In this document: positions 12,119-24,316 of the stretch, piece by piece
Position numbering within the stretch: position 1 is the stretch's first letter
How the letters are laid out: every line of letters begins with the position of its first letter
NCBI GenBank assembly: GCA_963555705.1
Contig: OY743172.1
Span: 26,473,446-26,537,445 of the forward strand
DNA length: 64,000 bases
Source of the DNA: Ligustrum vulgare
Lineage: Eukaryota > Streptophyta > Magnoliopsida > Lamiales > Oleaceae
Reading direction: 5' to 3'
Position numbers and translations under genes: made by a program
Notes under the pieces: generated by a model
Told to the model about the DNA's origin: nothing
Databases searched by the model: none
The model's input: the letters and a program-made list of their open reading frames with translations, nothing else

Positions 12119-15100
12119 CAATCAAAACAAGCTTCCTCCAAAAATTAAAGATCCAGGGAGTTTTACTATTCCATGCACTATTGGTGATGTTAATTTTAGT
12201 AAAGCTTTATGTGATCTTGGTGCTAGTATTAATTTGATGCCTTTGTCCATTTTCAGGAAATTAAATTTGGGAGAAGCTAAGGCAACCACCGTGTCCCTAT
12301 AATTGGCAGATAGATTCATCAAATATCCTCGGGGAATCATTGATGATGTTCTTGTGAAGGTGAATAAATTCATCTTCTCAGTGGATTTCATTATTCTAGA
12401 CATGGAGGAAGATCATGACATTCCAATCATTTTGGGAATGCCATTTTTAGCAACCGAGAGGGCTCTTATTGATGTGCAAGAAGGCCAACTGATTTTGAGG
12501 GTGCAAGATGAGCAAGTCACTTTCAATGTGTTGAAGACCATTAAATATCCCTCGGAGTCCAATTTATGTTTTTGGGTGGATGTAATTGATCATCTAGTGA
12601 TAAACTCTTTCAACCGTGGGATTTCTAAGGATCCATTGGAGTCTTGCATTGCCAAATCTTCGACCATTAAGGATGATGATCATGAAGTTGAACAAATGGC
12701 TCAGTACTTTGAGGCGTCACCACAATTTCAACACAAGAGGGCCCCCTACTTCGAGGAGTTGAAAAAGAGTTCTTTACCGCCACTACCATCTCTCGAGAAA
12801 GCACCTACTCTCGAACAAAAGCCTCTTCCTTCCCATTTGAGGTATGCCTACTTTGGGAAATCTTCTACCCTTCCGCTCATTATTTCTAACTTGTTGAATG
12901 AAGTGGAGGAAGATAAATTGCTTCAGGTATTGAGGGAGCACAAAAAGGCTATTGGATGGACCATCTCGGATATTCGAGGTATTTTCCCTTCATAATGCAT
13001 GCATAAAATTGTTATGGAATATGATTTCAAACCTTCGGTGGAGCATCAATGTCGGTTGAATCCTAACATGAAGGAAGTGGTGAGAGCCGAGGTGGTGAAG
13101 TGGCTTAATGTGGGTATTATCTATCCAATCTCGGATAGTGCATGTGTGAGCCTTGTGCAAATAGTGCCAAAGAAAGGAGGTTTCACGGTGGTGAAGAATG
13201 AAAATAATGAGCTTATTCCAACAAGGCCAGTGACGGGGTGGAGAGATTGCGTTGACTATCGCAAGCTCAATAGGAAGGATCATTTTCTCATTCCATTCAT
13301 CGATCAAATACTTGAGCGATTGGCGGGTCACTCTCTTTATTACTTCCTAGATGGGTATTCGGGCTATAATCAAATTCCTATAGCCCGAAGGATCAAGAGA
13401 AGACAATATTCACATGCCCATACGGAACTTTTGCATATAGGAGGATGCTATTCGGTCTTTGTAATGCTTCCGCGACTTTCCAACGGTGCATGATGGCCAT
13501 CTTCTCTGACACGGTGGAAAAAATTATTGAGGTATTTATGGATGATTTCTCGATTTTTGGTACTTCATTTGTTGATTGTTTGAATAATTTGAATATGGTG
13601 CTAAAAAGATGTGAGGATACCAATTTGGTTTTGAATTGAGAAAAATGTCATTTCATGGTTCAAGAGGGAATAGTTCTTGGACACCGGATTTCAAGCAAGG
13701 GGATTGAGGTTGATAAGGCAAAAATTCAAGTTATCGAAAAACTACCTCCCCCAATCTTGGTGAAGGGGATAAGAAGTTTATTGGGGCATGCGGAATTTTA
13801 TTGGAGGTTCATCAAGGACTTCTCAAAAATCACAAAGCCACTTTGTTCATTACTTGAGAAGAGTGTCACATTTGATTTCTCATAAGAGTGTCTCCAAGAT
13901 TTTAACACTCTTAAAGAGAAACTCATCACGACACCTATTATTATGGCTTCGGATTGGAGTTTGCCTTTTGAGCTTATGTGTGATGCAAGTGATTACGCTG
14001 TGGGAGCGGTGTTGGGGCAAAGGAAGGACAAAATTTTGCATGTCATCTATTATGCTAGTAGAACATTGACCGATGCTCAATTGAATAATGCTACTACCGA
14101 GAAGGAAATGCTAGCGGTAGTCTTTGCCTTTGACAAGTTTCGGTCATATCTTATTGGCTCCAAGGTGATTGTGTATACCGACCACTGGGCCCTCAAGTAT
14201 TTGTTAGCAAAGAAAGATGCCAAGTCGCGGTTAATTAGATGAGTTTTTCTTATCAAAGAGTTTGATTTGGAGTTTCGTGACAAGAAGGGGACCGAGAATC
14301 TTTTAGCTGATCACTTGTCTAGACTTGAGCAAACTGAGGAAGTTATTGATGAAGAGATAAGTGAGATATTCCCAGATGAGCAACTTTTCCAAATCATAGA
14401 TCTTTTACAAGCTTCTAGTGTGCCATGGTATGCGGACCATGTTAATTTTCTTGCAAGTGGCATCACTCCCCCGGACCGCTCTTATCAACAAAGGAAAAAG
14501 TTCTTTGCGGATATCAAGCATTATTTTTGGGATGACCTATTTTTGTTCAAAAGGGGTCCAGATCAAATCATGCAAAGATGTGTGCCCGAGGAAGAGATGG
14601 AGAATATTCTTGAGCAATGTCACTTTTCACCTTATGGATGTAATTTTGGTGCAGTGAAAATCACATCAAATGTTCTTCAATCGGGATTTTATTGGCCCAC
14701 CTTGTTCAAGGATGCTCACACACTTGTGTCCAAATGTGATCGATGCCAACGCCTAGGTAATATCTCTAATCGAAATGAAATACCTTTGAATTCTATTTTA
14801 GAAGTGGAAATATTCGATGTTTGGGGTATTGATTTCATGGGACCATTCCCATCTTCTTTTTCAAAACAATACATTTTGGTTGTGTTGGACTATGTGTCAA
14901 AGTGGGTAGAAGCGGTAGCACTCCCCACCAATGGTGCTCGAGTGGTGGTGAACTTTTTAAAGAAAAATATTTTTACTCGTTATGGCACCCCTCGAGCTAT
15001 CATTAGTGATGGAGAAAAATACTTTTGTAACCGCCTCTTCGACTCAATTTTGACCAAGTATGGAGTCACACATCAAATATCCACTCCTTATCATCCACAA

Positions 15101-15720
15101 ACAAGTGGGCAGGTGGAGATTTCAAATAGAGAGTTGAAGAAAATTATTGAAGTGAAGGTAAATGACTCGAGGAAAGATTGATCCAAGAAATTGTATGATG
15201 CATTATGGACATACCGCACCGCCTTCAAAACCCCCATTGGTATGTCTCTATTTAGCCTCTTATTTGGAAAAACATGTCATCTCCCGGTTGAACTCGAGTA
15301 CCAAGCCTATTGGGCAACAAAATTATTGAATTTTGATATGAAGCTGGCGGTGAGAAAAGACTACTTCAACTCAATGAACTTGATGAACTTCGCCTTGATT
15401 CATATGAGAATGCTCGGATTTACAAAGAAACAAAAAAGAGCTTGCATGACAAGAACATCATGAAGCGGGACTTCCAAGTTGGGCAACAAGTACTTATTTA
15501 CAACTCTAGGCTTTGATTGTTTCCTGGTAAACTCCGCTCTAGATGGTCGAGACCTTTCGCTATTGCTCAAATCTTCCCACATGGAGCGGTTGAACTTTAT
15601 CATGGGAGCAAATGGAACTTTAAAGTCAATGGGCAACGCTTGAAGCCATACTTGGGTGGTGATTATGAAAAAGGAGAATTCATCCATCCTTCTTGCAGAT
15701 CTGGAGTGATCGTATCCTAA
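12119..15720 (+). pseudogene. pol region of Athila C (protease-RT-RNase H-integrase, broken)
   Basis: Domains in order: an Athila-type protease with CDLGASINLMP (about 12209-12241); RT with FMDDFSIFG (about 13540-13565); RNase H with [13 protein letters not shown] (about 13979-14020); integrase with a zinc-binding HX...CDRCQR, then [14 protein letters not shown] and GQVEISN carrying the three acidic residues (about 14730-15130). Stops include TAA at about 12299 and TGA at 13637, 14240 and 15179 in place of Trp, plus frameshifts near 13390 and 15350. The role would be reverse transcription and integration. The product cannot be made as one protein. Confidence 0.9.
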
Positions 15721-17513
15721 AGTCGAGCTTACGACTCTAACCAAGTGCTTTTTGGGAGGAAACCCAAATTTCCATTCTCTTTCTATTTACTTGTTGATAT
15801 TTACTTATTTCATGTTTATTATTTCTAATTTGGTTAATCATCAACTTTTGTAGGTTTAATATTTTTGAAATCCTAAGCAACCTTGTCCTCAACAAGTTTG
15901 GGGGAGATTTGTTTATCAAAAGAATCAAAACTTAGGTCAATTTTGAATATCATTCACGCATCAATCCGGGGAAGTTCCATCACCCATTCCTTTCTTTATA
16001 TTATGTTATTGTCAACATTGAGGACAATGTTTGATTTAAGTTTGGGGGTGTTGAGATCATGTTGTTATGTGAACATTTTAGATTGTCTTGCCGGCTCTTG
16101 GTGTTTTGATATTTGTAATTGCTTATTTTGTTTGGAATATTGACATGATAGATAGCCTTGCCGGCTTAAGAGATTTTAGTGTTTGAAATTGTTGTTAATT
16201 CATGAGTTATGACCAAATTTGCTACTTGTGCTACTTTCTATAAAATGCTTATCCATGTAAGATCCTATGTACATTGAGCACAATAGTTATGCTTGATTGT
16301 TGGTGAGTTTAGGAATTGTTGAAGAGTGAAGAGGTTAAAGGAGTAGAAGAACTAGGTTGTGAGCTTGAAACTTAATTTTTATCAACCTATCCAATGTTTC
16401 CTTATACTCTAGATCTATCGACCCTAATGTAAGACAAGTTTGGGAGTGATCGACCCGGAAAAGGAAACGGTCTAGACGTTTGGTGATTCCATGCATGTGG
16501 AAGTAAATTTTTGTGTGAAGTGTCTTTTGCCAAGTATAAGCTAAGTAATGACCATATGCTAGAGTTCTAAGCTCATTTTAATTTTTGCATTGCATTGCCC
16601 TAACTCGAAGCCTTTTTGACTCGAGCAATTAAGCCCGTATGAGTATTTTGAAACTTGGTGCCTTAAACTTGAAACTTGGAAGTCATCGGCATAAAGCTCG
16701 CTACATGAGTCAATTAGAAAGCTTAATGAGTAGGGTACTCACACACTTGAAAAAAAAAAGAAGCACATCATTGCATTTGCTTAATAAGTCTACCCCACTT
16801 CGTAGCCTTTTGACTCGAGTTATTAAGTCCGTCGGGGTATTTTGAAACCTGGTACCCTTTAATCTAAACAATCGGGGAGCTTCCGACCTAAAGTTCGCTA
16901 CATGTGTTAATTAGAAAGCTTAAGGGAGTGGGGAAGGCACAAGCAATCATCATTTTAGTTTTTAGAAATCATGCATTTGTACTTGCATAAGGGCTTAAAT
17001 TAATAGTGGGTTTAAATTGCTTAGTATAAACTTGAACGTCGAATCACTCATTTAATGGAGAGTCACCGCATTTCTAGGTTGTCGAGATTGTCGGTAAAAT
17101 ACACCCAAATTAGAGTGGAAAAAGAAAGAGTGATTTGAGAGTACCCTCTAGAATTACATCCCGAGAGTGGAAAGAAAAAAAAATTATTGGGGGATGAATG
17201 TTACGAGTGGGAAAGGAAAGAATTGACCACTAATGGTGGGTTAGTTTTGACTTGAAATATCTTTACTCATCAACATTCTCGAACTTAATTGACGATTGAA
17301 AGTGGCTATGCACACACACACCGATTGTACATCAGATAAGCCAAACTCATTTTTGTAGCATTATTTGGAACATATTTGTGAATTAATTGTGCAATTTCAT
17401 ACTCATATAAGATTGCAAGTTATCTAGCATTGTTGATCATTATATCATTATTTTTGCAGATGCATGTAAATATTCTTGCTCGGGACGAGCAATAGTTCGA
17501 GTTTGGGGGTATT
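15721..17513 (+). other. 3' untranslated region of Athila C
   Basis: 1.8 kb without a real ORF between pol and the 3' LTR, as in Athila D, including the shared motifs gatagccttgccggcttaag and ctcgctacat. No env-like gene is visible. It ends with a polypurine-like stretch, gtttgggggtat, directly before the 3' LTR. Confidence 0.8.
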
Positions 17514-19139
17514 TGTTGAGTGCATTTTACATGTATATTTCATACATTTTTTGTGGTGCTTTTTGAGTAATTTGGATAAATATCTATTAAATTGTGCATA
17601 TTTTGTCGTTAAATAGGTTTAACCTTCAACTTCATGAAAAAAGTGCAAGAAAGAAGCTAAATGGATGCTTAATTGAAGAAATTGAAGAGAAAATATTAAA
17701 ATTGAGTAAGTCAAGAAGTTTGGGGACCAAGTTGTACTTGTTGGAAGTTTAGAACCATCCATGCAATTAAGAGAGGGACTGAAATGCAAATTTCCAAAAG
17801 TTCAAGGATCTCAATTGCAAATTTTGAAGGGCGTATTTGAAAGAAAACCAAAAATTCAGGGATCAAATTAAACACAATCCAAAGTTGAAGGACCTAGCTG
17901 CAAATAACTAAAGCAAGGACCACACCGGTGAGCTGCGCAGGCTCACCATCCATACCAGGGCACGGCCTCCGGTGCAATGAAGAATTTTTCAGAACCTTCG
18001 AGTACTATTTCGAAACGAACTGCACGATTGGGCGGTTTAATGCTGCGCAGCTGTGCAGTCTTAGTGTCAAAAAAAATTTTGGGCCGAACAAACGCTGTGA
18101 ACGAGGGTCTACGCGAAAATAGGCCTTTTTGAGGACATTTTTGTAAGGTTTGGTCATTCTTCTTGTTCCTTTTTCATCCCAAAACCTTTTTCTCTCATTG
18201 TTCTTCATTTTCTTTACTTTTATCTTATGATTTTATCTTGTAATTAGTTAGTTTAGTTGATGAATGTTGATTTTGTGGAGAAATACATATACCATTTTGG
18301 AAGAATATTGATATTTTGAAGCAAGAATCATTGGTGAAGGGAAGTGTTATTGCTTAATCTTTATATTTCTCTATTTACTTTACTTTATAGTTGAAATGAT
18401 GCATTTAATTCTTGACTTTTATTGTTATTTTACTATGTGCTAAGTTATTTAGTGTTGGGATGATTGATGAAGCTTGACCTAGCTTAATTGATTTTAATGC
18501 TTTTATTAAGAATTTAAGCTATTTATTATCTTGTGCATTTATTGACTCGCATTTATTGTGGCCAAATTTATGCTTGAATTTCATGGGATGTACAATTATT
18601 GAGAAACTGTTGTATATTCTAGATCAATACAATATTTGCTCTAGGTTCTTGTTAAGGATAGATATATACTTTAAACCCTAGATGATCCATTGAGTTATTT
18701 TCACAAATGTTTAATGCAATTGATGTGTTTTTAATTGACATAGAGATATAGTAGGTTAATTCCGCTAATTAGGTTTGATTTCACTCGAGAGAGGTAATTG
18801 ACTAAACTTGGAAAATCTGATATAGTATGATTAGTAAATTGCATTTCTATTTGCTTGTTGAGAATTTAATTAGGTAATGGTCAAGTGAAATCAAGAATCC
18901 CAACACTCCTTTATCATCGAGTTATCACCATTTTCTACTTATTTATTTACAATTGTGATTTTAATTCAAGTAATAGAAAATTTCCAAAACCAAAACTTTA
19001 TTGTGTGTTTCTTGTTGAAATTGATTAAACTAAAGTGTAATTGAAATAGACAATCCTTGTGGGATCGATAAACCGGACTCATTTAGTCCACTATCACTTT
19101 TATGCGATACATGCACTTGCGGTGTGTTTCTAGCGAACA
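17514..19139 (+). repeat. 3' LTR of Athila C
   Basis: 1626 bp from TGTTGAGTGC to TAGCGAACA, colinear with the 5' LTR. It has a single copy of the roughly 53-bp block that is doubled in the 5' LTR, and an extra insertion near 18030-18055. Confidence 0.95.
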
Positions 19140-20594
19140 GTGATGATAATGTGCCCGAAGTCATCAAGGATGTCCTTGAAGAAAATAAGGACGTGATGCC
19201 GTCAGATTTACTTAAGAAATTGCCACCTATGAGGGAGGTGGATCATAAGATCAAGTTGGAGCCGGGTGCCAAACCACCGGCCATGGCACCCTATCGAATG
19301 GCACCACCGGAGCTTGAAGAACTTCAAAGGCAATTGACATAGTTGCTTGACACGGGAGGGATACGACCTTCGAAGGCACCTTATGGCACACCGGTCCTGT
19401 TTCAAAAGAAGCATGATGGTTCGTTGCGCATGTGCGTGGACTATCGGGAGCTCAATAAGGTAACAATAAAAAACAAGTATCTTATTCCTTTGATTGCTGA
19501 TTTATTTGATAGGCTTGGTAGTGCAAAGTATTACAAGAAAGTGAATCTACAAAAGGGTTACTACCAAGTACAGATCGTGGAAGGAGATGAGCCTAAGATA
19601 AGATGCATCACTCGATACGACTCATTCGAATGGTTGGTGATGCCTTTTGGATTAACCAACGCTTGGATACCTTCTGCGCACTGATGAGCAAGATTTTCCA
19701 TCCTTACTTGGACAAGTTCGTGGTGGTATACTTGGATGACATAGTCATCTATAGCGACAACTTGGAGGATCATGCAAAACACTTTCGAATGGTGTTCCAA
19801 GCATTGTGAGAAAATGAGCTATACATTAAGAAGGAGAAATGTTCCTTTGCCAAGGAGAAGGTGCACTTCCTTAGACATATCATTGGCCACAGAGACTTGA
19901 AGGTGGACGAGGCAAAAATAAAGGCAATCAACGAATGTGAGGCACCAACCAAGGTAACTGAACTTCGTTCCTTCCTTTGTTTAGTTAATTATTATCGACG
20001 GTGTATCCAGGGCTACTCGGGGAGGGAAGCTCCATTAACGGACCTCTTGAAAAAGAATAAATCATGGAGTTGGTCCGAGAAGTGTCAAGAGACCTTCGAT
20101 GATTTGAAGAAGGCCGTGATGGAGGAACCGGTCTTGGTGTTGCCGTATTTCACCAAGAACCTTTGAAGTACAAAAGGATGCCTTAGAATTTGCTATCGGG
20201 GGAGTTCTAATGCAAGAAGGGCATCCTATTGCTTTTGAAAGTCGCAAGCTCAGCGATACCGAACGTCGGTACATGGTGCAAGAAAAGGAGATGACGGCTA
20301 TTGTTAATTGCCTACGGGTATGGCGTCATTACTTGCTGGGCTCTAAGTTCATCATCAAGATGGACAATGTCGATACTAGTTATTTCCAATCACAAAAGAA
20401 GCTGACTCCCAAGCAAGCACGTTGGCAAGATTTCATGGCAGAGTTTGACTATGTGATGGAGTAGAAGCCTGGTAAGGCGAATGTTGTAGCCGATGCTCTA
20501 AGCAGGAAGGCAGAGCTTGCATCCATAAGCCAAGCCAAAGGGACGTTGCTTGACTTAATTTGAGAATGCATGGATCATGATCCCTTGGCTAAGG
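19140..20594 (+). pseudogene. RT and RNase H of element A (broken)
   Basis: The frame left at 7706 continues here. RT begins with the region [19 protein letters not shown] and has the catalytic YLDDIVIYSDN at about 19729-19761. RNase H follows in another frame (GGVLMQEGHPIAFESRKL, about 20197-20250). Stops at about 19340, 20166 and 20462 and at least two frameshifts destroy it. It would copy element RNA to DNA in the particle. The region ends at taagg (20590-20594), the target duplication of unit B, and the integrase begins at the second copy of taagg. Confidence 0.9.
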
Positions 20595-21957
20595 TGTAGA
20601 AACACGAAAACTTTTATCATATTTTTTAGACGACCTACTATCGTGAGCCTAGCCCATGGACAAACATTATGTTTGGTCCACGTAAGATAAATTGAGCCCA
20701 AAGCTAGTCCAAACAAGTTTATCATATGGTTTATTAAATTATTATATATTTTTAAAAGTCTAAGGGACTATGTTGCACAATTTATTTTATAGATGGATAC
20801 AATTTCATCTTTCAAAAGTATAAACAACAAAAATGGAGGGACTTATAAAGTTTTTTTTAGTCTTGTATATACTTTATTATGTTTATTGGAAAGTTTGGGA
20901 CTAAAGGTGCAATATAGTTTAATTTTAAACCCATTCTTTCTCCTTCTCCTCCTGCATGAAGTATATAGATACATATATACAATATATACACGTTCACAGT
21001 TAAATGGAAACTGAAATGCAAGGAAGAGGAAATGAAAGGAATGATCAACATATTTACCCCATTTAATCACCTTTAAACACTCCATAAACCTCCACTTAAA
21101 ACACCCCATTACACCATTTATAATGATCACATGAATGAGACCTGTTTCGTCTCTTCAATGGGTAGAAATGGTGGTTTCAACTTCCTTCACGCATTCACAT
21201 TCCTTCTACTATAAAAGGAGGCTTCTAAGGTAGTGTACAAATTCCTTGGCTTCAAATATCACAAACCCACGAAAAAATCTCATTTCTAGGAAGCTTAAAG
21301 TTCAAAGCAAGAAGGTGATCGGATGTTTTATAGCCGGTCCACCGTCGAAAGACACCATTCACCGTCCAAGCTTTTATATCCAACACTTTTGAATTGAGGT
21401 AGGTAGAGATGCAAGTGCTTATTTCATTTTCAAGTTATGAAATTCTCAAATGTCATGAAAGTATGATACCTTCGGATATGGTGCTTCGGCACTACTATAG
21501 ATGAACGATCATTCTCCAGCTCTACGTGTTATGATAATGCTATAGAAATTTGGATTTTTTCGAAAATCCATCTACGTGCAACGGTATGAAACTATAGTTG
21601 ACTTTTCTAGATTTGATAACGAAATGCACCTATAACATCTATTGAGTTTCGACTTATGGGTTAACTCCCTTCCACAGGTTGAATTTGTGACATGAGGTCA
21701 TGGATTGCAGATCGAACGATGGAGATGCCAGATGGTGTTAAGTGCCGGAGGTTTTCTTTAAAGACAATGAAACAAGTAATCTATATTTGTTTTTTTTTAA
21801 AGTGTTTTTCACTAAGTTTAAGTATCTCGTCATGATAATGGATGTTTAAATTGTTATGTTGAAAACATATATTTTATGTGGAATGTTTGTGCAACATAAG
21901 GATTGGAATTTGGAGAAAAGAAAAGAAAAACAGTGTCGAAACAATTCTGTCCAGCAA
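20595..21957 (+). repeat. LTR-like left part of unit B
   Basis: It begins TGTAGAAACACG. A TATA box, TATAAAAG at 21210-21217, is followed by a leader-like stretch and a splice-donor-like GAGGTAGGT near 21398, both on the plus strand. That orientation is opposite to the coding region next to it. At about 21958 it joins truncated integrase sequence; cataaggattg occurs on both sides of the join (21893-21903 and 21958-21968). Confidence 0.65.
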
Positions 21958-23567
21958 ACATAAGGATTGTACCACCGGGATGTGCGATGTATGGGGTGAA
22001 ATGTGCTTCTTGCAATATTTCCTTCCTCAAATCCTCATCTTTGGCACACAAATTCTTCCTTTAAACATCAGTGCTTGATCTGAAGCTATTTCAAAATCTT
22101 TTCTCATATCAGTATCAATATCGCCCATAATCTTTTGCAGAAACTGATCTTTACCTTGTGCTTCAATGATCCATTCTCTGAGAGTAGGACGAATGACCAA
22201 AGTTGTTAAATGAGCAACGATTTGATCTGGCGTAGTGACCACTTCAATTTTCAAACGTTCTAAGTCTTTAGACAATTGCCTCTGGATAGCAGATAATGAC
22301 GTCAATTGTCCTGTTGACTTTCTACTTAGCGCATCTGCAACCACATTTGCCTTACCAAGGTGGTAATGGATAGTGCAATCATTATCTTTTACTAACTCTA
22401 GCCATCTTCTTTGTCTCATGTTCAATTCTTTCTGTGTGAAGAAATATTTGAGACTCTTGTGACCCGTGTATATGTCGCACTTCCCTCCATACAAGTAATG
22501 ACGCCATATCTTTAATGCATGAATTACTGCTGCAAATTCTAGGTCATGTGTCGGGTAATTTTGCTCGTGTTATTTCAACTGCCTTGATGCATAGGTAATC
22601 ACTTTTCCATGTTGCATCAGCATACATCCTAAACCTTGTTTGGATGCATCGCTATATATAACAAATCCTTCTGAACCTTCAGGTATGGTCAACACTGGTG
22701 CGTTGACCAACTTCTGTTTCAACTCAAGGAAACTTTGTTCACACTTATCTGTCCACTGAAACCTTATACCTTTCCTCGTTAATTCCGTCATTGAACCAGC
22801 TATCTTTGAGAATCCTTCAATGAATCTCTGATAATATCAGGCCAAACCTAGAAAACTTCATACTTCACCGACGTTAGACGGTCTATTCCAATTTCTAACT
22901 GCTTCTACTTTCATTCACTTCAATTCCTTGGGCGGTAACTACATGAACAAGAAATCCAACTCTTTCAAGCCAAAACTCGCAGTTTTTGAATTTTCCATAT
23001 AACTTATCCTTTCGGAGTATTCCCAACGCTATTCTGAGATGTTCTTCATGTTGAACTTTATTCTTGGAGTATATCAAAATGTCATCGATAAAAACTATGA
23101 CAAATCTATCCAGATGTTGATGGAACACACGATTCATCAAATCCATGAACACGACTAGAGCATTAGTCAATCCAAATGGTATAACTGTAAATTAGTAATG
23201 TCTATAACGAGTTCTAAAAGCTGTCTTAGGAATATCACTCGCCTTAATCTTCATTTGGTGATATCCCGACCGTAGGTCAATTTTGGAAAATACCTTGACT
23301 CCCTTTAATTGATCAAACAAATCCTCGATCCTTGGGAAAGGGTATTTATTCTTGATGGTCAAACGATTCAGCTCTCGGTAATTGAGGCACATCCTCATGC
23401 TTCCATCTTTCTTCTTAATGAACAACACTGATGCGCCCCATGGAGATACACTAGGTTGAATAAAGCCAATATCTAATAATTCTTGCAACTGGATTTTCAG
23501 CTCTTGAAGTTCTTTTGGTGCCATCCTATATGGGGCTTTAGATATCGGGGCCGCTCCAGGAACCAAA
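21958..23567 (-). pseudogene. RT, RNase H and truncated integrase of unit B
   Basis: Read from right to left: RT with the fingers motif [20 protein letters not shown] (about 23397-23456) and catalytic [10 protein letters not shown] near 23060-23090; RNase H with VIYSDASKQGLGCML (about 22620-22670) and [20 protein letters not shown] (about 22330-22390); then the first part of the integrase zinc-binding domain, ending at HPGG near 21970. The rest of the integrase and any chromodomain are deleted. Stops near 23190, 22894 and 22569 and frameshifts break the frame. The hAT element separates this part from the protease. Confidence 0.9.
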
Positions 23568-23575
23568 TCTATGGT

Positions 23576-24308
23576 TAGAGGTGTCAATCCGGGTGGTCCG
23601 GACCGGGTCGGCCAGCCAATAAAAAGCCCGGTAACGGCCCACTTGAAAAAAAACCCGCCCGCTGCGGGTTACGGGCCGGTTACGGGTCAATCCGTAAATT
23701 TTGAACTACAACCCAGGCCCGTCGGCTGGCCCATGCGGGTCGAACCCATGCAGGTCGCAGTTTGTTTTGATTTGGCACGTATGAATAAAAACATAGATTT
23801 TTTCATATTTATAGCAAATTTTTTGTCAAGTTTCTAAATACAAAATGATTAAAATGATAAATTCATATTTATACCATAAAATATTTACATAGAATTTAAA
23901 ATTATAGTTTATGTTATATGAATTACTTCTAAATTTTCAAATTTAAATAAAATATAAACAAATAACAATTAAATGATAAATGTATTTCTAATTACTATTA
24001 TCAAAAAACATTACTTTTTTAGCTATTAGGGAGAAAAAAAATAAGATTTTACTTTAAAAGTTGTATTAGAGTTTCTAGAAGAAGAGAGATTTTCAATGTT
24101 ACCATATTTAATAAAAATAGTTTATTTTTATTTTTTTTACGGGCTAGTGGGTTAACCGCGGCCCGCGAATGTTTGACCCGCAAAACCCGCGGTTCACAAC
24201 TTCTTGACCCGTGAACCGCCCGTACAGGTCACGGGTCGGCCCGCGGTCCCGGATCAATTCGGGCCGATTTTCACGGGTCTGGTCGGCCCGTCCGTCTTGA
24301 TACCTCTA
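23576..24308. mobile_element. Non-autonomous hAT element (8-bp TSD tctatggt)
   Basis: 733 bp, starting TAGAGGTGTCAA and ending TTGATACCTCTA, so the terminal inverted repeat is about 12 bp with one mismatch. The 8 bp tctatggt lie directly on both sides (23568-23575 and 24309-24316), which is diagnostic for hAT transposons. The ends are rich in cggg/gccc motifs and the middle is A/T-rich. There is no transposase gene, and the open frames within are composition artefacts. It interrupts the polyprotein gene of unit B between protease and RT. Confidence 0.95.
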
Positions 24309-24316
24309 TCTATGGT

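Larger units (their letters stand above)
7707..19139 (+). mobile_element. Athila-type Ty3/gypsy element C (complete, TSD gtgat)
   Basis: A full-length 11.4-kb element: 5' LTR 7707-9385, tRNA-Asp type primer site, gag, pol, long 3' untranslated region, a purine tract before the 3' LTR, and 3' LTR 17514-19139. It starts TGTTGAG and ends CGAACA. The 5 bp gtgat occur at 7702-7706 and 19140-19144, proving insertion into element A. The gag contains a solo LTR (9639-10398). The coding part has many stops, including three Trp-to-TGA changes in pol, so it cannot move on its own. Confidence 0.95.

Noticed and set aside
15721..17513. env-like gene of Athila
   Set aside because: Some Athila elements have one here, but only short unrelated frames are present in both C and D.
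20793..21130. Frames of 64-95 aa on both strands
   Set aside because: They lie in the AT-rich LTR of unit B; no motif or conserved start.
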